Below are positions 1-7,665 of a stretch of 64,000 nucleotides of DNA, in pieces. Below the pieces are notes generated by a model. That model was not told the DNA's origin, did not search any database, and saw only the letters and a program-made list of their open reading frames with translations. The DNA is taken from positions 1 through 64,000 of the forward strand of contig QIAU01000179.1 of the NCBI GenBank assembly GCA_003225055.1. The letters are read 5' to 3'. Numbering within the stretch: the first letter of the stretch is position 1; every line of letters starts with the position of its first letter. Source of the stretch: Acidobacteriota bacterium. GTDB lineage: Bacteria; Acidobacteriota; Terriglobia; Terriglobales; Acidobacteriaceae. A program made the position numbers and the translations under genes.

Positions 1-1
1 C

Positions 2-271
2 ATCCGAAAGCTATCGTACAAGGCTGAAAGCGCTGGTCGATGGCTGGTGAAAGTGAATGCCCGCGGCACATCGCAACAATGCCCGTGTGGCGCACCTGTG
101 CCAAAGCAGTTGTGGGACAGGAAGCACCATTGTTCGGCTTGCGGTTTCAAGACCATCCGCGACCACGCCTCGGCATTGGAGATTTTAAGGCGCGGACTGC
201 GCCTAAGGACCGAAACGCCTGCGCTAGCTGGCGTGGCCCTTGAAGCCCCTAGCTTTAGCTATGGGGCGTAA
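2..271 (+). CDS. tnpB: IS200/IS605-type TnpB, C-terminal fragment
   Basis: The reading frame is open from the window edge, so only the last 89 residues or so are visible. It starts with the motif SYKAE-AGRWLVKVN-RGTS and then shows the TnpB zinc ribbon: CPCG, a basic stretch, CSACGF and a final RDHASA. This is the usual C-terminal layout of the RNA-guided nuclease TnpB, with the last RuvC acidic residue in RDHASA. The family is encoded by IS200/IS605 and IS607 elements. The stop codon lies inside the right-end hairpin, as is typical. Whether the nuclease is intact cannot be judged, because its N-terminal three quarters lie outside the window. Confidence 0.9.
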   Translation: MRKLSYKAESAGRWLVKVNARGTSQQCPCGAPVPKQLWDRKHHCSACGFKTIRDHASALEILRRGLRLRTETPALAGVALEAPSFSYGA

Positions 272-277
272 GTCACA
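245..277 (+). mobile_element. Right-end hairpin of the IS200/IS605 element, overlapping the tnpB stop
   Basis: GCCCCTAGCT (245-254) and AGCTATGGGGC (257-267) form an imperfect palindrome with a TT loop and one bulged T at 262. It is followed by GTAAGTCAC (268-276). Imperfect hairpins just before the right boundary are the TnpA recognition structures of this family. In TnpB systems the same region is the 3' scaffold of the guide RNA. The exact element boundary, near 272-277, is inferred. Confidence 0.65.
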
Positions 278-325
278 AATGGACGCAACCCTCCTGCCGG
301 GCGACGAGGTGCGCTGGAATTCAGG

Positions 326-1648
326 ATGCCTGAGGTCACCATACCAGCACGAGACAACACGGTCGCTCCGCCAAAGTCCTTTCTCGGCTGGTGGGCAAAA
401 GCCCGCACTTCATTATTGTGGACGGTAGTCATTGCCTTTGCGCTGCGCGTAGGCGCCATCGGGGTAATGCACACCTACAAGTTCCGCACCGCGGAGGCCA
501 ACTTCAGTTTTGGCTGGGAGATGGGACGAATCGGGGCAGCCATTGCTTCCGGGCTGGGATTCAGCAATCCGTTTGAAGGGCAGACCGGGCCCACGGCATG
601 GGAGCCGCCACTTTATCCTTATCTGATTGCCGGCGTCTTCAAGTTATTCGGTATTTATTCGCACGCCTCGGCATTCGTGCTGCTCACTCTGAGTAGTCTG
701 TTTTCAGCGCTCACCTCGATTCCGATTTTCCGCATTGCCAAGCGATGCTTCGGGGAGACGGTCGCCGTCTGGTCGGCTTGGACGTGGGTGCTGCTGCCTT
801 ACACCATGTTTTGGGCGACGAAGGTGGTCTGGGAGACCAGCTTTTCCGCATTGCTGGTGACGCTGATTTTTCGGTTGGCCCTGGAAATGGAAGATGAAGA
901 TAAAGACGGGCTTGCGCCCTGGACTCAGTTCGGGCTGCTCTGGGGGATCGCGGCGCTGACGAGTACCGTGCTGTTGTCATTCCTGCCTGCAGCGGGGCTG
1001 TGGGCCTGGTATCGGCGGGCCAAGCGCGGCAAGTCCTCTTGGGCCGGGATTCTATTGGCCTCGATCATTTTCTGTGCGCTCCTGACACCTTGGATCGCGC
1101 GCAATTACAAAACGTTCGCTGAATTTATTTTCATTCGCGATAACTTTGGCGCTGAACTTCGGCTGGGCAACGGGCCCTGGGCAGACGGCACCTGGATGCG
1201 CTACCTGCACCCTACGCAGAGCGTTTATGCCATGCGGCAATATCGGGAGATGGGTGAACTGGCGTACATCGACATGCGCAAGCGGCAGGCGATGGAGTTC
1301 ATTAAGGAAGATCCGGCGCGGTTTGCCTGGCTCGACTTCAAGCGACTGGTCTACTTCTGGGCGGGAGTGCCGCGCATTGCGAAGGTCTGGTGGCTGGCCG
1401 AGACCAAGAATTCGGGCTTCCTGGCTTCGTCGGTGCTGATGTTCTGGGGGTTGGGACGGGCATTACGCAAGCGCAAGCCGGGTGCCTGGTTGTTCTTCTG
1501 GCTGATTCTCTGCTATCCCGCGATTTATTATTTGGTCTTTCCCTACCCCCGGTACCGGCACCCGATTGAGCCTATGATTGTTATTTTGGGCGTTTTTCTG
1601 ATTTCCGAGGCAGAGGTCAGGGGGAGGCCGATTGGCGGAATCTCGTAG
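326..1648 (+). CDS. GT39-like integral membrane glycosyltransferase
   Basis: A 440-residue polytopic membrane protein. After a short cytoplasmic N-terminus, a first transmembrane segment (about residues 32-48) leads into a loop with acidic and aromatic residues. A row of hydrophobic helices follows, including pairs near 100-130 and 150-175, and a basic C-terminal region ends in further helices. The layout resembles dolichyl-phosphate-mannose or undecaprenyl-phosphate-sugar dependent transferases (GT39/ArnT/PMT-2), which move a sugar from a lipid carrier on the outer face of the membrane. No donor or acceptor can be named. The start at 326 has no strong ribosome-binding site. It stands alone downstream of the insertion element remnant. 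Confidence 0.6.
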   Translation: MPEVTIPARDNTVAPPKSFLGWWAKARTSLLWTVVIAFALRVGAIGVMHTYKFRTAEANFSFGWEMGRIGAAIASGLGFSNPFEGQTGPTAWEPPLYPYLIAGVFKLFGIYSHASAFVLLTLSSLFSALTSIPIFRIAKRCFGETVAVWSAWTWVLLPYTMFWATKVVWETSFSALLVTLIFRLALEMEDEDKDGLAPWTQFGLLWGIAALTSTVLLSFLPAAGLWAWYRRAKRGKSSWAGILLASIIFCALLTPWIARNYKTFAEFIFIRDNFGAELRLGNGPWADGTWMRYLHPTQSVYAMRQYREMGELAYIDMRKRQAMEFIKEDPARFAWLDFKRLVYFWAGVPRIAKVWWLAETKNSGFLASSVLMFWGLGRALRKRKPGAWLFFWLILCYPAIYYLVFPYPRYRHPIEPMIVILGVFLISEAEVRGRPIGGIS

Positions 1649-1803
1649 GCGAGCACGAAAAACCCGGATGCATCGACGTTAAAAGCGCCTCGTCGTCCGC
1701 CCGCGACTTCCTCGGCAGGCTCTGAAGGCATGCCCAGCCACCTATCCTACGGACTCACCGATTTGGCCTTCGCCCGTCTAAACCCCAGAAAAGGGGGTAG
1801 CCC

Positions 1804-2673
1804 ATGCGGGAAAAACACATAGTTGCGCAGCGGTTAGGGTTGATCCTGGGGGCGGTCAGTGCCGTGTTGTTGTCGGTGGCCCTCGGTCACGCCTCCGACT
1901 ACGGTGCTTTCACCGAGGAGTTTCACAGGACGTATCCATTAGCGGCGAACGGACGGGTTGCGCTGGAAAATATCAACGGCGCGGTGCACATTACCGCCTG
2001 GGATCGCAACGAGGTCAACCTGGATGCGGTCAAGCGCGCCCGCAGCAAGGAGCGGCTCGACCAGGCCCAGATCAAGATTGATTCCGACGGTGATTCCATT
2101 TCCATCCGCACCGAGTATCCCGATCATGATCAAACCTTCCGGAACGACGACGCTCATGACAATCCCGCCAGCGTTGAATACACCTTGACCGTCCCGCGCG
2201 GGGCCTCCTTGGACAAAATTGCGCTAATCAACGGCGCTTTCGATGTCGAGGGGCTGTCGGGAGAGGTGCGGGCCTCCTGCATTAACGGCCGTTTGACGGC
2301 TAAGCGATTAGAGGGACGCACCAAGCTTTCCACCGTGAACAGCCGGATCGAAGCGGAATTCGACAAGCTCAGTGGATCAGCGATTGACCTGAATTCGGTT
2401 AACGGCGGCGTGGTGTTGACCCTGCCTTCCGACGCTTCGGCTGACCTTGAGGCTTCCACGGTGAGCGGCAGCATATCGAATGATTTCGGATTGGGCGTGA
2501 ACCACCATCGCTATGTCGGCCACGACCTGCGTGGGCAATTGGCCAGCGGCAGCACGCGAATCCGTTTGAGTAACGTGAATGGTCGAATTGAGATTCGACA
2601 CGCGAATGACAATCGCGCGCTCAGCCCGGTGAAGGACTTGAGCAAGCGCAACGGCGACGAGGATGAGATCTGA
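1804..2673 (+). CDS. Secreted DUF4097-type beta-strand repeat protein
   Basis: 289 residues with an N-terminal signal peptide (hydrophobic stretch at about residues 12-29, cleavage probably after GHA). The body has short repeating beta-strand units of the type G-V-x-I-x-A/T-W-x-R and 'NGxxxxxxLxG', for example around residues 52-62, 140-170 and 195-260. This pattern is typical of the DUF4097/adhesin-like families found in Acidobacteriota and Firmicutes. An AAAAGGGGG tract 8-14 nt upstream of ATG 1804 supports the start. It is probably exported to the periplasm or cell surface. No enzymatic motif is visible, and its role is unknown. Confidence 0.7.
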   Translation: MREKHIVAQRLGLILGAVSAVLLSVALGHASDYGAFTEEFHRTYPLAANGRVALENINGAVHITAWDRNEVNLDAVKRARSKERLDQAQIKIDSDGDSISIRTEYPDHDQTFRNDDAHDNPASVEYTLTVPRGASLDKIALINGAFDVEGLSGEVRASCINGRLTAKRLEGRTKLSTVNSRIEAEFDKLSGSAIDLNSVNGGVVLTLPSDASADLEASTVSGSISNDFGLGVNHHRYVGHDLRGQLASGSTRIRLSNVNGRIEIRHANDNRALSPVKDLSKRNGDEDEI

Positions 2674-2682
2674 AGGTATCGT

Positions 2683-2735
2683 CAGCGGCTTAAAGCCACC
2701 GGCTGCGGAAAAATTCCAAAACGGACCGCAGCGGC
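2683..2735. repeat. Hairpins in the gap between convergent genes
   Basis: GGCTTAAAGCC (2687-2697) is a perfect palindrome apart from its centre. GCTGCGG (2702-2708) pairs with CCGCAGC (2726-2732). They lie between the convergent DUF4097 and methyltransferase genes, where they could end transcription or be an intergenic repeat. There is no clear T-run. Confidence 0.3.
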
Positions 2736-2860
2736 TAAAACCGGTATTGAAAATAGAGGGCGCATAGCGGCCGCTTTAAAGCGCTACGTCACCCAAGCAT
2801 CAGATTGTTTCCAGCAGCCTCGGAGGCGTGCCGGGATAGCAGAGCGGCGCTCCTCGAAGG

Positions 2861-3610
2861 CTAATAGATCGTGTACCCCGGCGCCGGGTTGCGCAGGTCG
2901 GGCTTGGACCCCGCCAGCAGCAGCGCTCCGATGCGCTTGAACGCCCGTAAATCGTCGAGACTGCGGAAGGAAGTTGTTTGGTAGTTATCGGGCGTGGGCG
3001 TGTCATCCGGGATGCGGCACGCCTGCACCTTCGCGAAGGCGTGCTTCCTCAGCAGTTCGACGTATTCCGCCTCCGAGCGCACGTGCACGGGCACTTTCAG
3101 CTTGTCCACCCACTCGAGCGAATACGGATTGTCTTGGTAGAGGTTGATCAGGATGAATAGGCGCCCCTGCGGCGCCATCACGCGAAATAATTCGGACAGC
3201 GCGCGGTCCTGGTCCGGGTAGTAATAGAACGATTCTACCGAGAGCACTTTGTCGAAGAAGTTCTCTTCCCACGGAATCTGCTGCGCCGATCCCCACACGT
3301 AGAGAATGTTGTCAAAATCCTTGGAAGCCGCGCGGGCCTGGCGAATCATCTCGTCGGAGAGGTCGAGACCTACGACCTGGCCGAAGCCTTCGGGGCCTTC
3401 TCCGACCAGGCGAGCGAGCAAGCGCGTGGCCCAACCAGAGCCGCAGCCGAGATCCAGCACCCGCTCTCCGGGACCGAGATCCATCAGGCGGATTGTCTTC
3501 TCGGTGATGACGCGATGATGACGCTCCATCTTCTCGCCTTCGCCAGCGGCGGCCCAGCGATTGAATTCTTCTTGGAGTCCGTCATCGGGAGTAGGTGGTT
3601 TATCCGTCAT
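2861..3610 (-). CDS. Class I SAM-dependent methyltransferase
   Basis: 249 residues. Motif I, VLDLGCGSGWATRLLA (about residues 50-65), and the acidic post-motif GLDLSDEMI mark an S-adenosylmethionine-binding Rossmann fold of the Methyltransf_11/UbiE type. A LSVESFYYYPD segment corresponds to the substrate-proximal motif IV. The C-terminal part, with a RSLDDLRAFKRIGALLLAG segment, has no assignable substrate specificity. The gene is divergent from the zinc-ribbon/permease run, with only about 56 nt between the start codons, so promoters must overlap. Substrate unknown. Confidence 0.8.
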   Translation of the reverse strand: MTDKPPTPDDGLQEEFNRWAAAGEGEKMERHHRVITEKTIRLMDLGPGERVLDLGCGSGWATRLLARLVGEGPEGFGQVVGLDLSDEMIRQARAASKDFDNILYVWGSAQQIPWEENFFDKVLSVESFYYYPDQDRALSELFRVMAPQGRLFILINLYQDNPYSLEWVDKLKVPVHVRSEAEYVELLRKHAFAKVQACRIPDDTPTPDNYQTTSFRSLDDLRAFKRIGALLLAGSKPDLRNPAPGYTIY

Positions 3611-3666
3611 CGTGCCTTTCCTTGGGAATCGTTGGCCCCGGCTTCTATGCTACATTGGGCTTTCTT

Positions 3667-3837
3667 ATGTCGCCAAGCCGCCCGGAACCGGCGCCGAACA
3701 AGGAGCCCGGAGTCCTCTACTGCCCCAATTGCGCCCTAGAGGTCAGCGATCCGCTCACCTGCGGAGACTGCTCCGCCGTGATTTGCCGCCGTTGTGGGAC
3801 GCCTCTGGAATCGCCTGACGAGCTGGGAATCGGATAA
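3667..3837 (+). CDS. Zinc-ribbon miniprotein
   Basis: A 56-residue protein. It contains CPNC followed by CGDC and CRRCG, that is, six cysteines spaced as CxxC...CxxC...CxxC in residues 18-43, which suggests one treble-clef or rubredoxin-like zinc site. A longer upstream in-frame start exists, but it would overlap the divergent methyltransferase gene, so the ATG at 3667 is preferred. The stop lies 3 nt before the permease start, implying co-translation. The function is unknown. The tight spacing suggests a regulatory or accessory role for the permease or the Clp-N protein. Confidence 0.6.
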   Translation: MSPSRPEPAPNKEPGVLYCPNCALEVSDPLTCGDCSAVICRRCGTPLESPDELGIG

Positions 3838-3840
3838 TTC

Positions 3841-5301
3841 ATGAACTCGCCCACAACGGCAGGGCCCGCAACCAGGACCGAGCCCGCATCCAGGACCGAG
3901 CCCGCATCCGGTCCCACGCTGCTTCGTGGACTCACGTTGCTCGACTCGGTGCTGCTGCTGGTCAGCGGCATTATTGGGTCATCGATCTTTCTGACCGCCA
4001 AGGATATTGCGGCGCCTCTGCCCCATCCTGCACTGTTTCTGCTGGTCTGGGTACTGGGCGGAGTGATCTCGCTGTGCGCCTGCGTGGCATTTGCGGAGTT
4101 GGGATCTATGTTCCCGGATTCCGGCGGACAATACGTGTACCTGCGCGAGGCTTACGGCGATCTGATGGCGTTTCTTTACGGCTGGATGCTGTTTGCCGTC
4201 GCCAACGGTGGAACGATTGCCGCCCTGTCGGTGGCATCAGCCGCGTACATGGGACAAATCGTTCCCCTGATCTCCGAGGAAGATGTGATCTTGCGAGTCG
4301 CCGGCATCACCTTCACGCGAGCGCACCTGGTTGGACTGGTACTGATTGTTGTGCTCACTTTCGTGAATGTCTTTGGATTACGCTGGGGAGCGCTGCTGCA
4401 GAATGTCTCGACTTGGGTGAAGTTGACGGCGATGGCCGGGTTCGTGCTGCTGGGGTTCGCAATCGGAAAAGGTGATTGGAGCCACTTCAGCGGACGAGGC
4501 GCAGGCGGACTTGCGATGGGGCTCGGTCCTGCACAATTGATTTCTGCCATGGGCATCGGACTGATTGCTGTCTTTTGGGCCTATGACGGTTGGGTTTACA
4601 TCACGTGGGTGGCGGGTGAGGTCAAAGACCCGCGGCGCAACGTGCCCCTGGCGATGGTCTTGGGCGTGCTCGCGGTCGGCGTGATTTACATCGCGATGAA
4701 CATGACCTACGTGTACGCCCTGCCGCTCAAGGAAGTTGCAAAGCATGAAACCATTGCCCATGCAGCCGCTGCGCAACTGTTTTCTCCGCGCGCGGCAGCC
4801 TGGCTCTCCGCCATGATTGCAGTCTCCTGTTTCAGCGCGGCGGCGACCTGCACGTTGTCGGGCGCGCGGGTGTATCTCGCCATGGCCCAGGACGGGGTGT
4901 TCTTCAAACGCATGGCGCAGATTCATCCCCGGTGGCGAACGCCGGCCTTCAGCTTAATCGGCCAAGGCATCTGGTCGGCGGTGTTGACGATCAGCGGGCG
5001 CTACGACCAGCTTTACACTTACGTCATTTACGGAATGGTGCTGTCCTACACGCTGACCGTAATCGGAATGTTCATTCTGCGCTGGAAGCGTCCGGACGCG
5101 CCGCGTCCCTATCGCTGCACGGGGTATCCATGGGTGCCCGCGATCTACGTGTTGATGGGTGTGGCCTGGACGCTGAATACCATCATCACTCGCCCCACAG
5201 AAGCGTTCTGGGGCACTGCGATCGTGCTGGCAGGAGTGCCGGGATTTGTTTATTGGCGGCGGAGCAGCCGCAAAACGGCGCACCTGATGCAGGTGATGTG
5301 A
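3841..5301 (+). CDS. APC-superfamily amino acid permease
   Basis: 486 residues with about 12 transmembrane helices. The first helix carries the APC signature LLVSGIIGSSIF (GIIGxxIF), which contacts the substrate backbone in AdiC/LAT-type transporters. The following FAELGSMFPDSGGQYVYLREAYG block is the conserved loop and helix 3 region of amino acid/polyamine antiporters and LAT-like permeases. The N-terminus carries a repeated TRTEPAS sequence of low complexity. Substrate not predictable. It sits between the zinc-ribbon miniprotein (3 nt gap) and the Clp-N protein (1 nt overlap), so all three are probably one operon. Confidence 0.85.
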   Translation: MNSPTTAGPATRTEPASRTEPASGPTLLRGLTLLDSVLLLVSGIIGSSIFLTAKDIAAPLPHPALFLLVWVLGGVISLCACVAFAELGSMFPDSGGQYVYLREAYGDLMAFLYGWMLFAVANGGTIAALSVASAAYMGQIVPLISEEDVILRVAGITFTRAHLVGLVLIVVLTFVNVFGLRWGALLQNVSTWVKLTAMAGFVLLGFAIGKGDWSHFSGRGAGGLAMGLGPAQLISAMGIGLIAVFWAYDGWVYITWVAGEVKDPRRNVPLAMVLGVLAVGVIYIAMNMTYVYALPLKEVAKHETIAHAAAAQLFSPRAAAWLSAMIAVSCFSAAATCTLSGARVYLAMAQDGVFFKRMAQIHPRWRTPAFSLIGQGIWSAVLTISGRYDQLYTYVIYGMVLSYTLTVIGMFILRWKRPDAPRPYRCTGYPWVPAIYVLMGVAWTLNTIITRPTEAFWGTAIVLAGVPGFVYWRRSSRKTAHLMQVM

Positions 5302-6104
5302 TGTTTGAACGCTATACGGAAAAGGCACGGCGAGTCATTTTCTTCGCCCGGTATGAGGCGGCTCAGTTTGGGTCGCCGTATATTGAAACGGAGCACCTGC
5401 TGCTCGGGTTACTTCGGGAAAATGCGGCCTTAGTACAAGCGATCAACCTCCCAATTACTTGCGAAGCCGCTCGTAAAGATCTGGAAGCCCGCGTCCGCAT
5501 CGGTAAAAAGACTTCAACCTCCGTCGACGTCCCTCTCAGCAACGAGAACAAGCGTGTTCTGGCCTATGCGGCTGAGGAAGCCGAACGCCTCGGCCACGGG
5601 CACATCGGCGCCGAGCACCTCCTGCTTGGCCTCCTGCGGGAAGCAGGCTGCCTTGCCACCGAGATACTCGGCAAAGCCGGAGCGAATCTGGAAGTCCTGC
5701 GTGGCAAGATTGCTGAGCTTCCAGTTCCATGGAATGAGTCTCACGTTTTTCCGGGAGAACTGCCAGTTTACATTCATGGCCGGGCGTTGGGGAACAGTTA
5801 TATCGAGCGTCGGGCACGCGATTGGCGGCGATTCTTCTGGGAAAAGAAAGAGTTTAGAGCTCCCGATATCGTTCTCCGTCGTGGTGATGGTGCCGTTTCT
5901 TTCGATTTAAGATTAGCGGACGACCGCGACAAGTTCCAACTGGTTAAGGGTGGATGGCAAGAAACCACTTGTCGAATCTGCCATTGGCAATTGGTTGAAA
6001 CGGAGGATTCCGAACGCGGCACCGGCTACAGCAACGGACGCGAGTGGCTATGCTCGGAATGCTACGAGAAATTGGTTTCGCCTGAACCTGGAAAGCAAAC
6101 TTGA
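5301..6104 (+). CDS. Double Clp N-domain protein with C-terminal C4 zinc-finger region
   Basis: 267 residues. Two Clp repeat N-domains are visible: MFERYTEKARRVIFFARYEA...EHLLLGLLRE (1-37) and NKRVLAYAAEEAERLGHGHIGAEHLLLGLLRE (about 81-112). This is the substrate/adaptor-binding module of ClpC/ClpA. No AAA+ ATPase domain follows. The rest is a novel region ending in CRIC...CSEC, a likely C4 zinc site. The start ATG (5301) overlaps the permease stop (TGATG), which makes translation coupled. A long upstream frame extension inside the permease gene was not used. It may act as a substrate-recruitment adaptor or Clp decoy, which is inference. Confidence 0.75.
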   Translation: MFERYTEKARRVIFFARYEAAQFGSPYIETEHLLLGLLRENAALVQAINLPITCEAARKDLEARVRIGKKTSTSVDVPLSNENKRVLAYAAEEAERLGHGHIGAEHLLLGLLREAGCLATEILGKAGANLEVLRGKIAELPVPWNESHVFPGELPVYIHGRALGNSYIERRARDWRRFFWEKKEFRAPDIVLRRGDGAVSFDLRLADDRDKFQLVKGGWQETTCRICHWQLVETEDSERGTGYSNGREWLCSECYEKLVSPEPGKQT

Positions 6105-6108
6105 CTTT

Positions 6109-6137
6109 GTCTACTCCGTGCCTCGGTGACTCCGTGG
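6109..6137 (-). repeat. Intergenic CCACGGAG-type short tandem repeat
   Basis: Read on the minus strand, the gap between the convergent Clp-N and GcvT-like genes contains CCACGGAGTCACCGAGGCAC followed by GGAGTAGAC, a run of degenerate CACNGAGG units. A near copy lies on the plus strand at 55863-55890. Confidence 0.5.
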
Positions 6138-6146
6138 CCGATGGGC

Positions 6147-7343
6147 TCACACCGGCACGGCTGTCTTCCTCGGCGGGTTGAAGAAGGGTGTCTTGACCAC
6201 GGTCGCACCCACCTTCAGCCGGATCGCCTCGATCGTGATCTCCATTTGAACCGTTGTGCCTGGCTTCGAATGTTCCGTCTCGACGCTAGCCAGCGCAATC
6301 ATCTTCTTGAGTAGCGGCGACCAGGTCGTGGAGGTAGCCTTGCCGACTTGCTTGTCGCCAAGGTAAACCGGCACATGCACGCGCGACGCCTGGCTGGGAG
6401 CCTGGGGGGCGAGCCCGACTTTTTCGTACAGCTGCTCGACTTCCGTCCAGTCAACCTCAAGTCCAACCAGCTGGCGCGGCACGCCATATTCCTGATCCTT
6501 CACTAGGGCGGCACGTCCGATGAAGTTTTCTTTCTCGAGGTGGACCATGCGGCCGAAAACCAGCTCATAGGGCGAGTATTTCTGGGACGGGATAAGCGCT
6601 TTCTTGGTGCCGATGTAGTCAACGTCAATCAGCAGCAGGCCGGCTTCGATGCGAGCCACGTCGAGCGCGAGCATTCCGGCGGGATCGAGGTCGAATGCTC
6701 CTCCCTTCTCCATGAGCGTGTCCCAGACTCTCACGGCGGAATCCCACGGCACCCAGATTTCATAGCCCAGATCGCCGGTGTAGCCGGTGCGCGAAATGTG
6801 CACCGGGACGCCGCCGATTTTTCCCCTGGTCATGCGGAAGTATTTCAGGTTGTCGATGTCGCCTTCGGCTGCGGCTTTCAGCAGCTTGGCCGAGGTTGGC
6901 CCTTGCAGGGCCAGGGCGGCGACGCTTTCGGAAATATCCTCGACCTCGACCTCCATATTCAGACCGTTCTGGCGGAACCAGCGCAGGCTGGGGTCGGCGG
7001 CGGTCCAGCGATAACTGTTCTCGCCCAGGCGGGTGATGGTGCCGTCGTCGATGACTTTCCCATGCTCGTCGCACCAGCAGCAGTAAATCACCTGGTTGAC
7101 GGCAACCTTGTTGATGTCGCGCGTGATGATGCGATTCACCAGCTTTGTGGCGTCCCGGCCCGTGACTAAGTATTTGTAGAGCGGGGTAATGTCGATCAAG
7201 GCGGTGGCATTGCGGATGGCGTTGTACTCATGCTCGTGGTGCACTTCATAGACGCTGACCGTGTAGTATCCCGACCACTCGCGGTAGTTTAGGCTGCGGC
7301 AGAGGGCTAAGGTGCGTTCGTGGAAAGCGGTTCCGACCGGCAA
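6147..7343 (-). CDS. GcvT-family (aminomethyltransferase-like) folate-dependent enzyme
   Basis: 398 residues. It has the GcvT fold landmarks: an N-terminal ALIDITPLYKYLVTGRDA block, the GKVIDDGTI segment that carries the folate-binding Asp of T-proteins, a central RTGYTGDLGYEIWVP signature, and a C-terminal GKATSTTWSPLLKKMIALA barrel domain. The usual NAAN motif is replaced by TAADPSLRW. This argues for a GcvT paralogue (demethylase or sarcosine/dimethylglycine-type) and not the glycine cleavage T-protein. No gcvH or gcvP gene lies nearby. It is divergent from two FAD oxidoreductases, with which it may share substrate and control. Substrate unknown. Confidence 0.75.
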   Translation of the reverse strand: MPVGTAFHERTLALCRSLNYREWSGYYTVSVYEVHHEHEYNAIRNATALIDITPLYKYLVTGRDATKLVNRIITRDINKVAVNQVIYCCWCDEHGKVIDDGTITRLGENSYRWTAADPSLRWFRQNGLNMEVEVEDISESVAALALQGPTSAKLLKAAAEGDIDNLKYFRMTRGKIGGVPVHISRTGYTGDLGYEIWVPWDSAVRVWDTLMEKGGAFDLDPAGMLALDVARIEAGLLLIDVDYIGTKKALIPSQKYSPYELVFGRMVHLEKENFIGRAALVKDQEYGVPRQLVGLEVDWTEVEQLYEKVGLAPQAPSQASRVHVPVYLGDKQVGKATSTTWSPLLKKMIALASVETEHSKPGTTVQMEITIEAIRLKVGATVVKTPFFNPPRKTAVPV

Positions 7344-7665
7344 GGCAGTCCCTCGGGGGAAACTGGTGTCTCGCGCGGATTATATGCAGCGGCGCGCTCA
7401 GGCAGCAACTTACAAGTTGCTGTGACTGGGAGTCAGGCAGGGTGGCAGGGTGTACGTGGGCAGACAAAACGAGGGCTCCTCGATAGAATGTGGAGTCATT
7501 TTTGCGGTCAGCCATACATGATCTCGTCATCCCCGAGGATCCGTGAGGTTCCGAAGGACCTGGCGCGCGCTGCCGAGTGCTTGTGGTCGACGCAAGATGC
7601 TTTGCGGGCTTATGCCGGCTCCGGATGGCGACATGTGGGGCTGATGCTCGTCGGCAGGGAACGCG
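7344..7665. promoter_or_regulatory. Divergent intergenic region, GcvT-like / FAD oxidoreductases
   Basis: 322 nt between two divergently transcribed units must hold both promoters. No reliable operator or riboswitch was recognised. An AGGGA sequence about 6 nt before the GTG start at 7666 supports that start. Confidence 0.3.

Noticed and set aside
1649-1803. Possible riboswitch before the DUF4097 gene
   Set aside because: No aptamer core motif was recognised; only a purine-rich ribosome site is clear.
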